A DNA stretch of 64,000 bases from Pteria penguin (lineage: Eukaryota > Mollusca > Bivalvia > Pterioida > Pteriidae). A program made the position numbers and the translations under genes. Below the pieces are notes generated by a model, which saw only the letters and a program-made list of their open reading frames with translations, was not told the origin of the DNA and ran no database searches. Where the stretch lies: NCBI GenBank assembly GCA_035048485.1, contig CM068592.1, positions 38,335,501 to 38,399,500 of the forward strand, read 5' to 3'. Shown piece after piece: positions 36,019-47,380 of the stretch (the stretch's first letter is position 1; every line of letters begins with the position of its first letter).

Positions 36019-36239
36019 TTTTCATATTGAAACAGGCAGCCATGAAATGTATTAATATTTAATAGAGTATGTGTGCTCTGCAAAAATAATGAAATTGAAA
36101 TATAATTCAAAGATTTTTGAATACTTTTTAGCATAATCTTAAAATGATTTATTTCAAACGATATTACTTAACCAAAAAATATGGAAGAATTGTATGATTT
36201 TACAATTACACTTTCATATGTAAGGCATATTATATTAAA
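36019..36239. other. AT-rich spacer
   Basis: Nothing is recognised between element C and the reverse-transcriptase relic. Confidence 0.5.
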
Positions 36240-37540
36240 TGCCTTATAAAAAGCTTGGTCTTCATTCAACGCCTGGTAATCCAGCCTACTCAGTTACAAA
36301 TTTGTCTCATTCAGAAGTATTGGAAATCAGTTCTCTGTTCATTCGGTATTACTACAAATGAATCTGATCTCGAGCTACCATACCTTTTTTGGATTCCAAA
36401 TATCCATAAAACTGCATATAAGCATCGATTCATAGCTGAATCGTCCAAGTGTTTCACCAAACCGTCTTTCCATATTACTCACCAAAATTCTAACACAGAA
36501 ATCAAACATTGGCTTTAGAAATACTGCTCTACTGCTTACTCGAAAAGCGAAATCAATCAGATGTGGATCCTAAAGAATTCCAAGGAACTTCTAGAACACT
36601 TAAAACCTCCTCTTTTCAATAATGTCACTAACATAAAATCTTTTGACTTTTCGACTCTTTATACAACCATTCCTCATCAAAAACTCTAAAACAGAATAAC
36701 ATCAATTGTTCAAAACATCTTCTTTAACCAAAAAGGAATTCGCAGATATAAGTATCTCGTTTTAGGCGACAACGACGTTGACAGTCAACGACACATATTT
36801 TGTAAAGGAACGGTCTGATTCCAGCAGCAAGTATACAGAAGAAGAGATCATTCAAATGTTAGAATTTCTTATAGATAATATTTTTGTGATATTTGGTGGG
36901 AAAGTGTTCCGACAGATTGTTGGCATTCCGATGGGTATTAATTGCGCGCCTCTTCTGGCCGACATATTTTTGTACTCTTACGAAGCAAAATTCATACAGT
37001 CTCTGCTCTTCAAAGGCAATAAACAATTAGCATCTTGGTTCAACTTTACATACAGATACATCGATGATGTGTTGTCGAGTAACAACCCTGTATTTGAGGA
37101 TCACCTCAATATCATATATCTAAAGGAACTCGAGATAAAAGATACAACAGAGAGCGCATCTTCTGCTTCATACTTCGATATACTCCTATCAATTAGTGAC
37201 GATGGTTCATTAGTAACCTCTCTCTGACAAACATGACGATTTCAGTTTCATTATTACCAACTTCCCTTTTCTGAGTAGCAACATACCTTCCTCTCCCGCA
37301 TATGGCGTCTTCATTTCACAACTTATACGCTATGCCAGGGCATGCTCTAAATGCAAAAATTTCCTCCTGACAGCGAGGCTTCTTATCACGAAACTACTCT
37401 CACAAGGATATATTGAGGAACGTTTGAAATTGTCACTGAGGAAGTTCTATGGTCGATATAGGGATCTAGTACAATTTCAGATTCCTCTTTCAAGAATGTT
37501 AACCGATAGTTTGCGACCTGACCATACAAACCAACCATCT
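36240..37540 (+). pseudogene. Reverse transcriptase relic, probably Penelope-like element
   Basis: Conceptual translation across several frames gives an RT: PYLFWIPNIHKTAYKHRF near 36380, SFDFSTLYTTIPHQKL near 36645, FRQIVGIPMGINCAPLLAD near 36910-36965, then FTYRYIDDVLS near 37045-37080 with the YIDD catalytic box, and a C-terminal region with RYARACSKC and LRKFYGRY near 37330-37450. The order and the GIPMG and YIDD contexts fit the RT palm. I assign a Penelope-like group from general resemblance; a related non-LTR group cannot be excluded. It is broken by in-frame stops at about 36517 and 36688, a frameshift between 36735 and 36790, and a frameshift at about 37226. No endonuclease domain is visible before the stop at about 37540. 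Confidence 0.85.
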
Positions 37541-38143
37541 TAACTTTTTGACTATACTTGTTTTGACATAATACGTATATATATACAGGTATTTGTTCAC
37601 GTGCATTTCCGACGCCATAATTTTGGTTAAACAAAATGTCATGCCTTGAATATGAAGATTTAACCTCGTGTTCCTGTCTCTTTCATGTGTCCATACGTAT
37701 ATATTTATGTATTTACTTCCTAGGCTTGAAAAGTTGTTGCAGGACTTTTGCGACGGGTGTTTTCTTGCAACCAGGGGACGTTTACTCCTCCCGGGCACCT
37801 GGTCTCGCCTCGATATTATTGGGGTGCGCATTTGTCTGAATATGACTCTATACACGATATTGTCCTTTTATTCATTAGACTATGAGATATGGTTTACCTT
37901 TCGGTACTTCTTCGGTTTCTTTTTTTTACTTACAAAACTTTACTTAGCTTTTAAAAGTTAACTAAGTCCAAAAGAAAAATATAGCTTTTAATGGTTCCCT
38001 GACGTATCCTATATTTATGCCCGACCCTACACTTATAATGAAGTGCACAGTTTATGATTATAAATGCTACAATAAGGACACGTAATGACAAAGCGTTCTA
38101 TTACACCTCATGTAAGATTACTGCAATTACAGTGATTGATCAA
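37541..38143 (+). mobile_element. Probable 3' flank of the RT element, then unassigned sequence
   Basis: GGGGACGTTTACTCCTCCCG followed by GGCACCTGGTCTCGCCTCG at about 37775-37815 is matched, as its complement, by the 52-bp repeats at 56150-56290. This suggests that it belongs to a repeated 3' untranslated region of the RT family. The end of the element was not determined. Confidence 0.5.
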
Positions 38144-38328
38144 TAGACCATATTCCGGTTTTGATAATTGCTGTCTTTTTGTCCGAGCTAATACATTTTG
38201 GCGTTGTTTTTCATAGTGACGTTATAACGCATGACATAGATTCATTATAACATCACTATGAAAAACAACGCCAAAAGGTATTAGCTCGGACAAAAAGTCG
38301 TCATTTATCAAAACCGGAATATGGTCTA
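38144..38328. mobile_element. 185-bp fold-back MITE flanked by TA
   Basis: The arms, about 75-80 bp each, are near-perfect inverted repeats beginning TAGACCATATTCCGGTTTTG and ending with its complement, with TTGTCCGAGCTAATAC and GGCGTTGTTTTTCATAGTGA inside. The central loop is about 25 bp. TA at both ends suggests a Tc1/mariner-type target. There is no coding sequence. Confidence 0.92.
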
Positions 38329-38339
38329 TCGAATTAATT

Positions 38340-38530
38340 TTAATGTCACCCGAGTTTTGCGATAAAATCATTACAAGGTTGACATTCAATAAAATGTCAC
38401 ATGTGTGAAATTTGTGCGCACATCGCCTCAGTGTTGCATTTTGTCAACCCTCGAAAGACACTGTCAACCTTGGCTTCGTCTCGGTTGACAATGTTTCCCC
38501 CGGTTGACAAAGTTACATGTCACCCCGTAC
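38340..38530. repeat. Possible degraded MITE with GTTGACA motifs
   Basis: AAGGTTGACATTCAATAAAATG, then TTTTGTCAACCCTCGAAAG, TGTCAACCTTGG and GGTTGACAATG, repeat a GGTTGACA core in both orientations. It is likely a decayed inverted-repeat element. Confidence 0.4.
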
Positions 38531-39340
38531 AAAAAATGTAGTATTAATATAATATACTTTTTTAAATGATCTGCGTAGCAAATTGCGCTTAAGACATGCA
38601 GTAGAATGGTAAAACGTTTACTTTATCGAGAATATATGTCTAGTAGACATGCAAGAAATTAATTCGATCTTCAATGTTAGTTCCCACGGCTATTGGATAA
38701 TATATACATGTATGTTGAAAAACCTGACATTCTGTTTAATGTCCGAACGTTTGTGTTTGAGTGCCTTTACAGATCAGTCAGACTTTTGAGAATACATACA
38801 GAATATGTCATCCAGACGACGCCTTTTTCATCTTAGGTACTCCTGTCTAGTTAAAGATCTTTCCCCACAAGATATTTGAAAAAGTTTGACCATGTTTGAA
38901 TTTAATATAGTTATTTGATGAAATTAATACAGAGGGCGATCATTTTCAAATGTTATCAAGTAAAACAAACGTTGACTTATCGACCCTATTTTACTGCTCT
39001 TAGAGATGCAATAGATAAAAACTTTTACCGTTTTGGAGAATTATGTTCAATCCCATATTCTAAATAGCACATGGACAACGTAACTGTGTCTTCCTGTGAT
39101 GAACAGAAATCAATATTTCTACATTGGCTCTAAGGATAATGAAAAAGGGCCATGGATCGATAATCTCATTAATTATAATAATTTGACCACGACAATGGGA
39201 GTATAAAACCAACTATGGCCATCAAAAAATTATAATTTGAAAAGGATTTAGCGTTTATCAGAACCGAGGCCTTACGTGAATCAATTTGATCCCTCCTCGT
39301 CCGGTGTTCGTCCAACATATATTACCACTCCCCCTTTTCA
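38531..39340. other. Non-coding, nothing recognised
   Basis: No supported feature. Confidence 0.4.
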
Positions 39341-39640
39341 ATAAATTGGTCAAATAGAACATCTTCCGATGTGCACGCGCAGTACAGGTTTAAGCATTTC
39401 TGGTAGTCCTAGAGTATTAAGAAAGACATTTCTGAGATATTGCAACTTTGCAACGTAAATTGGTCAAATAGTGCAACTTCAGTTGCGCGTGCGCCATACA
39501 GATTTTAGCATTTTCTAGTCTTCCATGAGTAAAAAAGAAAGATATTTTCGAGATCGTAAGAGTAATGTATAATAATCAAATATGACTATTTCCAATGCGC
39601 GTTGATAGTACGGTACGCTATATGGCTAAAACATGTGACA
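39341..39640 (+). repeat. Diverged tandem duplication of about 117 bp
   Basis: Two copies, from about 39341 and 39458, share AAATTGGTCAAATAG, GCGCGTGCGC / GCACGCGCAG, TTTTAGCATTTTCT-like segments and GAAAGAYATTTYTGAGAT. A partial third copy starts at about 39577 (AATCAAATATGACTA, AATGCGCGTTG). Confidence 0.65.
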
Positions 39641-41640
39641 TCATAAGTATTCAGGAGAATAATTGGAGGTGACATCATTATGTTTTGGAAGAATGAGGGT
39701 TTTGAGGTTTTGTAAGAGTCAAACATGAAGCCATTTGAGTTTGGCCGAAGTCAATAGAAATAGAGATCGAGTATCGATTGAAAACCTGCTCCGTTTAGGG
39801 AGGCCTCTGAAAATGACTGACCGTGGTGTAAATCAAATAGTATTGGACTTTAAAAAATGAAAATTGACAGAGGGTGATATTAAGTAATGAAATATCCATC
39901 ACTGCTCAGTTTGATGGGCAAGTATAAAAGTTTGAAGAAAAGCCAGTGAAAAATGGCGACCTCAATGCTTAGGTTATAAGTTAATGGTATAGGTATTACT
40001 TTGGTGTAAAAACTTTGTTCTTCATTAATGGAAATATCAACTCAGAAAATCACATTGAGACTATTGGTGATTATGGAAATCATAACAATAAATCAGTGAG
40101 TATAGATAAAATCTAAAAGGCGCGTTAGCAATGTAACAAATTTGTGGCCTGTTGTAGCCAAATACCTTACTAGTAAGCCTTTGAGTCTATAAAAAAACTT
40201 ATGCAATCAAAGATATTTTATCTGAAAACTAGTTATAATACTACAATGTAAAGCAAGCTTTTAACTTTTATTTTAAAAAAAATAATACATATACATGTAC
40301 TCTATTCAGTCTATCACTAGCAATGACTATGACATTTTTACTAGAATGGAAGGTTGTAAACACTAATGTTCTGTTCTATGAGATACAAACATGACCCCTA
40401 CTAGTAAAATAAAATGCAATGAAATCGTAACTTTGCCGGATGATATTGAATGGAATGATATTTAAAGCATGCATTTTAAAGTAATTTCTTCAACAAAACT
40501 ATAGAGGAAAATGTATGGCATCTTGTTACAAGAGCAATAAAATCTAGGATTTCTCGAGTACTGTACCATAATGGTTTTCGATGAGCAATTACAACTGCGT
40601 GGAATGACAATCTTTTAAATTATATTTAAGGCCATTATTATTCCATTCCAAAGCGAATGCGTCATATCTTGACTCAGAAAAACCAGATTACAAAATATTA
40701 AACACGTCATAAGATAGTAAGAAATTGTTTTATGGCACACGTAAACAGTTTCTGATGGCGGTCATTTAGAAAAGAAGTTGAGTCACTTTTGGCACAGTAC
40801 TGTAGGTTACAAAGAAAGATTTCCATTGTCTTAAGGGTTCAAATGTCAAGATCTATTTTGGACTGCCTTTCATCCTGGAATCCTTCACAAATCAGATTTC
40901 ACAACTGTTTCTTTCATGACAAAAGATGTGTCATAACTTTGACCCAATTCATATATCTATGGTTTCTGTGGACACAAAATTGAAAATAACTCTAGTAAGC
41001 GCCGTAACCCAGTCTTGAAATTTGAACGAACAACACCAAGCAAGAGAATTATGAATAACCCGCGAGTGTTTTTATCTACATATACACAATCAATATACAT
41101 CTTCACCAAAGTTCATCACAAAATTCCCAGTACTTCCTCAGATATGCACGTTTAAAATATGGAATGACCTTGTTTACTCGAGATTAGCTTGGACCCGTAG
41201 CAGGTCACATGAGGAGATAAAGATGCGACGTACGAATAATTTCTATATTGAATTCTTTACCTCAGGTCGCATTATGGACATTCGGGTTATTAGAGTTACT
41301 ACAGAGACCAATGTGATTTGTCATACGACATAGTGATCACAGCAGAATAGGTATGAAATTATGATGACGAATTCAGAGGGTGGAATGTACAGTGAGACAG
41401 ACAGACATACAGTTTTGTACTGTCTGTTTGAAGTCAGTGTTTGAGAATAGGCAAGAGATCTGACTCCATTAAAAAACCCTAAGGTGCGCGGATAACAATA
41501 AATATTGCTACAGTAGCTGAGCTTACCCAGCAGCTGGGAAGAGGACTACGTGGATATTAGGATGTCAGATTGCAAAATCTGTACTGAGTACATATAGCTA
41601 TCTATGTACATGCATGATACTAAAAATGCATAAGAGATAA
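39641..41640. other. Non-coding; one Helitron-like core remnant
   Basis: At about 40890-40960, AGATTTCACAACTGTTTCTT and GATGTGTCATAACTTTGACC resemble one 140-bp core unit of the 32543-34765 element. No gene is recognised elsewhere in this stretch. Confidence 0.4.
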
Positions 41641-41657
41641 TTAATCTTGTAAAGTCT

Positions 41658-42692
41658 TTAATTCGCACCTTTTTCGCAGTGCATATTCCAAATACTCGTC
41701 ATTAACGTCGGTGAAATGTAATGAGACGTCACCATGTCATTCCCTCTATAACTACATGCCACAGGGACAACTTTGACGGGGTGAAAGCCATCAAAGGTAG
41801 TAAAATTGAATCCAATACTAGATATACAAAATCCAACATATACGTCCTCAAGAAAGATAAATGCAATATCATGATGAATTTTCAATATCTTCTGTATAAC
41901 AACAATACTGGTGACATATCCCGATCCCGAACAATATCCAGGAAAAGTGCTGAAGGGATATGTATCATCACTTACATACCACTTGGAGGATTTATCACTA
42001 TTTTTCATGGGATTTACTGCACAATATCCTCCGACAGAATGCTGTAGTACCATACTGCTTTTTTTAATCGTTTTAATAAGATTTTTCACGTTAACGAATG
42101 TATCGTCATCCGCTTTAAATATATAACGAGCATGAGAACACGTCTGTAATACCCAATGAAATCCCATCATTGTTTTAATTGTTAAATTATGATAAGAATC
42201 AGTGAAATTGTATTGTAGCAAGTCACCATATTCAGAATTTTCTTCCAAAATTGAGGACTGTAAAGTTGTGTTTGCAGACCATCCCAATACAAACACATAA
42301 CGAATAAGTCCGGTATTGTTTTTCCACGGTGATAACCAGGTTTTACGCAAAGCATCTCTGGCTTTGACATTCTGTTGTGCAGAGGCTACCAAAATCACCA
42401 TAAAGACGTCACTATTTCTATGACCCTTGGTATGACAAATTCTGTCATTCGATATAATGTCACCAAAGTTAAAATGTGTACAGTTATTACACTTAATATA
42501 GTCATGTATTGTCCTCTTAGTTGGATTGATTTCTTTAGCAGTTGTAGTAATTTTATACGTTACTGCACCTTTTATAAGATAACTTCTGTAGAAAGTAAGT
42601 ACGAAATACACGGAAAATATGGCAAATGAACCCAATGCTGTAAATCCGTGTATCCATTTCATTGTCTTGTGGCACTGTTGATGTCTTTTTAC
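41658..42692 (-). CDS. GT31 family beta-1,3-galactosyltransferase-like protein, paralog 2
   Basis: The frame at 41658-42662 encodes 334 residues and is intact. It is predicted to be a Golgi type II membrane enzyme like paralog 1. A very short N-terminal tail is followed by a membrane span at about 8-29, then a stem with a CNNCTHFNF motif (58-66; paralog 1 has CNNCSYVNF) and the catalytic domain. Motifs are RKTW (106-109), DDD (185-187, context KADDDTFVN), YPFSTFPGYCSGSGYV (235-250) and EDVYVG (272-277). By eye, identity to paralog 1 is around 60% over the catalytic domain, so they are old duplicates. Both are on the minus strand, about 28 kb apart. The first ATG lies 30 nt after a plausible splice acceptor (TTTTGTTAATTTTATAG ending at 42693), an arrangement shared with paralog 1. 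Sugar specificity is unknown. Confidence 0.94.
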   Translation of the reverse strand, partial: VKRHQQCHKTMKWIHGFTALGSFAIFSVYFVLTFYRSYLIKGAVTYKITTTAKEINPTKRTIHDYIKCNNCTHFNFGDIISNDRICHTKGHRNSDVFMVILVASAQQNVKARDALRKTWLSPWKNNTGLIRYVFVLGWSANTTLQSSILEENSEYGDLLQYNFTDSYHNLTIKTMMGFHWVLQTCSHARYIFKADDDTFVNVKNLIKTIKKSSMVLQHSVGGYCAVNPMKNSDKSSKWYVSDDTYPFSTFPGYCSGSGYVTSIVVIQKILKIHHDIAFIFLEDVYVGFCISSIGFNFTTFDGFHPVKVVPVACSYRGNDMVTSHYISPTLMTSIWNMHCEKGAN

Positions 42693-42712
42693 CTATAAAA
42701 TTAACAAAAACT
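42693..42712 (-). other. Putative 3' splice site upstream of GT31 paralog 2
   Basis: On the minus strand the T-rich run TTTTTGTTAATTTTATAG is followed by GTAAAAAGACATC and the ATG at 42662. It matches the position of the acceptor in paralog 1. The upstream exon is not identified. Confidence 0.55.
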
Positions 42713-42823
42713 GTAGAAAAATATAAATAAAGCAAACATATTAATGTAATACAAAAATCACGAAGTTTATGTTATCGGAGATTCCCTGGATATCGCGGTA
42801 CACAATGATGGAACCACAGAAAT

Positions 42824-43290
42824 TACTGTCCGCGCCACTCACTCTAGAAACTGGAAAATCTGGATTTTCAGTTATTCATCTTCAGAATAATTTCAAAAAG
42901 GCAAAACCATTTGATAGATCTTGTTTAGTCGTAACTTTTGGTGTATGCTGTATGTTTGTATGAAGAAGCGTTCATATTTTATAGAAAAAAAAATCAATTT
43001 TAGATAGGGCGATTTCCATGTTAAATTTTGACGTGACGTCGCCAAGTTTCCCATAGACTCAATGTTAAACATCGGCGACGTCACGTCAAAATTAAAATAG
43101 AAAACGCCCTATCTAAAATGAGTTTTTCCCTATAAAATACGAATACTTCTTCGTAGAAACATATGACATATATCAAAAGTTACGACTAAACAAGATCTGT
43201 CGATTGATATTAATTTTGTAAATCTATTTTAAAGATAAATAAGTGAAAATCCAGATTTTTCGGTTTACAAAAGGAGTGGCGCGGACAGTA
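42824..43290. mobile_element. 467-bp long inverted-repeat element flanked by TA
   Basis: The ends are TACTGTCCGCGCCACTC at 42824 and its exact complement ending at 43290. Pairing, with mismatches and small gaps, continues inward through AAATCTGGATTTTCA, GATCTTGTTTAGTCGTAACT, ATTTTATAG and TAGATAGGGCG. It reaches the core GACGTGACGTCGCC / GGCGACGTCACGTC around a short centre (TTTCCCATAGACTCAATG). The whole element is therefore a palindrome of two arms of about 225 bp. TA at each end suggests a TA target. It sits 132 bp upstream of the GT31 paralog 2 coding exon. No transposase is encoded. Confidence 0.9.
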
Positions 43291-43489
43291 GGGAAGAGAC
43301 TAATAGGAATCCAACTTTGGTTTAAACAGTATTTATTGTTGAAAGTATAAATAAATGAATTCAAAAGCAATATTCCTGTTTTTAGATCGAGCAACATAAT
43401 AAGAGAGAAAATCTTCGAAAAATCAAGATTCGAACATGTGGATTTCTTAACACTGAAAATAGGTTTACACTTTTTTAATGCTCCGGATC

Positions 43490-43712
43490 GATAGATCGGA
43501 GACATATTGTTTGTTTGTTTGTCTGTCTGTCTGTCTGTCTGTACCTTTTGAACCGTGAGGGATAGAGACTTCATATTGCAGATAAATGCTCCTTTGAAAT
43601 GACACCAAGGTCGATGACCTTTTGTCCTTGACAATAACCTTCACGCTGAAAATAACTTTTTGGAGTTTGGTGCAGCCGTGGCATTAGTGTTTCACAAACA
43701 CAGCTTGTTTTC
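43490..43712 (+). mobile_element. Probable interspersed-repeat fragment with CTGT microsatellite
   Basis: A GTTT then CTGT run at 43508-43542 is followed by ACCTTTTGAACCGTGAGGGA and ends GTTTCACAAACACAGCTTGT. The final GTGTTTCACAAACAC is a palindrome, as in ends of Helitron-like elements. It is not clearly the same family as 30629-36018. Confidence 0.45.
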
Positions 43713-45309
43713 GATATGTATCCTTTATGGAATCCCCATAACTTTAAGCCTTAACTAAGGATGCTATTTACACATGAGTCAAAGACAGCGAGCTTAGTTA
43801 TGATTACTATTATTAAGGAGTAGAATTACTAACAATAAGAGACTATCTCTCTTGATCTGGAAAATGTTTTTGAATGATGTTACGATTAAACAGCACACCG
43901 AGATGATGACAAAGCGTATCAACATTTGGAAGTGCTGTATCATCATGACAGTATTCATTATGAAGTCGTAAACCTACATTTTGAAAAAAAAATGTAGTTT
44001 AATCTTAATTAACAGTCAAATGTCAATACTTTGCATAATGTTGGAGAACACTAAGCATTTTCTGTAAACCTTCAGCTGATTAAGAAATAAAAAACAATGC
44101 CATTAGTGTACATCACTGAAGATCTTTTGACTGATGCGATGAACAATTATCACGCAAAAAGTATTATTCAAAGTTGTTAATATACAAAGAATATAAAATA
44201 TTGGGTACCTCAACCCCCCCCCCCCCATCCTTGTAAAAGACCGGAATAAAATGTTCCGATAATACTCCATTATGTTTTATCTATGTTCTAACATTGTCAT
44301 ACAATGATTTTATTATATAAATCATTTTGCCCTGTACATCAGTCTAATCAAATGCTTTAAAATCATAGTCTAAAAAGCAGCAGTATAAGCGGGTTTTTTT
44401 TCAAAGTACAGCTGTTAAAGGTTTGTAAAATAAATAATGCATCAGTTACTAAAGCATAGCTTATTTAGAGAGCAATACTGCTTGCTGATCATACTCACTA
44501 GTTAAGGCGGTGTTGGTTGTGTGTAGAATAGCGGAATCACAACACCTGACATAGTGATGATGCTTATAGACATACAGATATACACATGTTTTAAATACAA
44601 TACTCAAGGTCAGCTCTATGAATGATTTACTGTAGTACAGCTAATATTATAACGCCGTTAATCAGTTGTATACCCTACAATTCAGTATAATTTCAAAAAT
44701 TAGCGCATGTAAAACAAAAACTGTATTTTTCTCGTATGGCTGAAGTTATTAACTTTGCGTTAATAACATCTTTTGTTGCTTCAAACCCTCGGAGATATAA
44801 AAATAAAAAGAAACTAGAAAAAATACTTCGTAAATAAAGTGGGTATTCCATAAATACAACCATGACCTGACTTCGCACATGCGCAGTTTACTTAAAACAA
44901 ATACGATGAAGGGAGACTCCAAAAGAAATCGATTTCAGTAAATACTAACTTTAGCAGACTTGAATACATATTTTTAAAGTTACTCGTCAAGTTTATTTAC
45001 CTCGCCCTCCACCAGTGTCCATGATGCGGCGGCTTCTGAATTAGATCACGTGATAAGTTGGTTGTAAACATTCTGTTTACAAACATCGTGTTTTAGACAG
45101 CCATATCTCACTTAATACGACGAATTTGATCCCAATATTTGCAAGGGTCCTTTTTTAATATGTTTTAGGCTTATTTATATATTCAAAACAATTTAGAATA
45201 CATCAACCCTTAATATGCATTCTACTAGCGAACATAGGGTATACAGCTTTAATCAGTTCTTATTACATTTTCGCATGTCTTATATATACTAGCAGAAAAA
45301 AAGAAACTG
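43713..45309. other. Non-coding, nothing recognised
   Basis: A C tract lies at about 44213 and a small palindrome TGTAAACA/TGTTTACA at about 45063. No gene is seen. Confidence 0.4.
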
Positions 45310-45890
45310 TGTATCCTGATTACGCTGATTGTTGTGAATGAATGGAATGACGTTCTGACGTACAATCTCGTCACGGTAGCGTACGTCGGTTAAGCTGTCC
45401 TCCACTTTCACCAAAAAGGTCCTTCCATGTGTTTTTATTCCACCCAGACCATAACGCTCTCTCCGTCGAATTGGCGGCGCTGAACAACGCAGGCGTCAAT
45501 GTAACGTTCTCAGGCACAAGAGTAAGCCCGATCACCACCGTCATTGCTGTCGAGATGAAATCGACTCGTCCGTAAACAGAACTTCCACCCAATCTCTGCT
45601 ATTGAAACGACGATGCCTCCTACACCATGCTAACTTCGCAACACAGTGACGCCGGAGCTAAACTGGGCGGATAGCAGGACGTCGAGGACAGAAGTTCCAC
45701 TCTCGCAACCTGTTCCTTACGGTACGAGGACTTATGCATCGATGCCCACGGATAGCATTACGTCGAGGACGGATGCCCAGGGATGCGTCCGTATATACGT
45801 ATCTTGCCGACGTGACGTCACACGCGGGAGTCCTAATCGCGAGCGGTCCCGAACAGTGCCACTTTGCTGATATCGTCGTCATAAAGCATT
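45310..45890 (-). pseudogene. Tc1-like transposase relic
   Basis: On the minus strand, in changing frames, the sequence reads CISPRTVRNRLRE (helix-turn-helix region, about 45690-45735), PRRPAIRPV, then WCRRHRRF, VEVLFTDES with the first catalytic Asp at about 45568, and GESVMVW at about 45450. It ends with KTHGRTFL and RYRDEIV, then loses similarity at about 45320, before the second catalytic Asp block. Several frameshifts and stops separate these blocks. The order of motifs is typical of the Tc1 family. No terminal inverted repeats were located. Confidence 0.85.
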
Positions 45891-47380
45891 TACAGTGTTA
45901 ATATGAACTCCAAACCGCCTTGCCACATTGCTTTAAGACATTCAAGCTTCCAGTATCCCAATAAATCCTGAACGATCATTTTCAATCATGCGAGGCATTT
46001 CTAAATCAAAAATTCATTTCAAAACCAATGTTTTTCTGTCTCAGAACATTGAATAATGTAAATGAATGCAAGAAATTCTAATCGGTTACTAACCACATGT
46101 CGTGTAGGGTCAAAACTAAAAAAAAGCGTGATTTGGCCTTTAAGGCGAATCGAACGCGATATTTAACAAATTGAGTACTCGAACACGCGTTTAGTATATT
46201 AAATAGAGTTTGGAAGAAGGGGGCGAAGTTAGCCGAGGGGTCATAGGACCAGGACGAATCTGCAATTTGACGGATTTAGGGCCTAATCGGGCAATTTCAC
46301 TGTCCAAATTTAGTTCGTACATAGCGTAAATATAACTTTATTTTATGTCAAACTTATGCGATGTCGAAAAATCTTTACATTACGTCATTTTGTCTTTACG
46401 TTTTGTCTTACGTTCTGTCTAAAATCCATTGCATTATGTCAAATGTAATGCCTTGATGCGAACATACCTTTCTCTCACATTAACATTTCAAATCATTCTG
46501 TAAACTTTTAAATAATTTAAGCCTCGGTCTCAATATATGCCATAAACCTTTGTTTAAGTCACTTATCTATTTCATTTAATGGTAAACTATATGAAGTCAA
46601 AAGTTCGAGTGGTATATTAAAAATCCAGACGTTTCGACCTTACTAATATGTTTAATGGCACCTGTAGGTACTTAGAAGACATTTAGATTATAGATAACCC
46701 TGAGTTTGAAAATGATATATTTAGTATTTATCCATCTCAACTTCAACTGAATAAAGCCGATATGTGTATTAAAGAAACACCTTTTATGGGTTTATACATT
46801 AGAATTATTTAAAACAACAATATTCCCTTTCCCTTTAACATTTTACGTTTATTTCTTTTCTACACTGCGTCTGTATATCCGACGTCATCTGTCAAGTCTT
46901 AATGTCTTAAGTCTTTACTATTTAATGTCCCACAGTATATAATGTGATTTTAACTATTCCTTACATTATGTCTTTGTGTGCATTTTCTGTGTATGACTTA
47001 TGCCTACTTTTACGTCAATGTTTTACTACGTTACGTCACATGATGCACAGAATTCGTAACAGTTGGTTTCTCACTTAATTAGTAACATTATAAATTCAAA
47101 GAGGATTTTTAAATTAATCATTCTAATTTTTCTCAATTACAGTAAACATTATTTTACAATTGCGCCCAGACCGAGTTTAAATCCTCACCCCCCCCCCCCC
47201 CCCCCCTTTATGATATAACCCCAAATGTAGTTGTTCAGTGGTCTCATAATGGAGGTTGTCTTCCTAAGAGGTGGACATGACGCGCAAATTTAATGAGATA
47301 CATAGTTTACCTTAAAAGTTTGTTTAAGAATAAGAATTGCACTAAATGTATTCATTCTATTTGCGTCATATTAATTGATT
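45891..47380. other. Non-coding, nothing recognised
   Basis: A C tract of about 20 lies at 47187-47207. There is no gene or recognised repeat. Confidence 0.4.
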
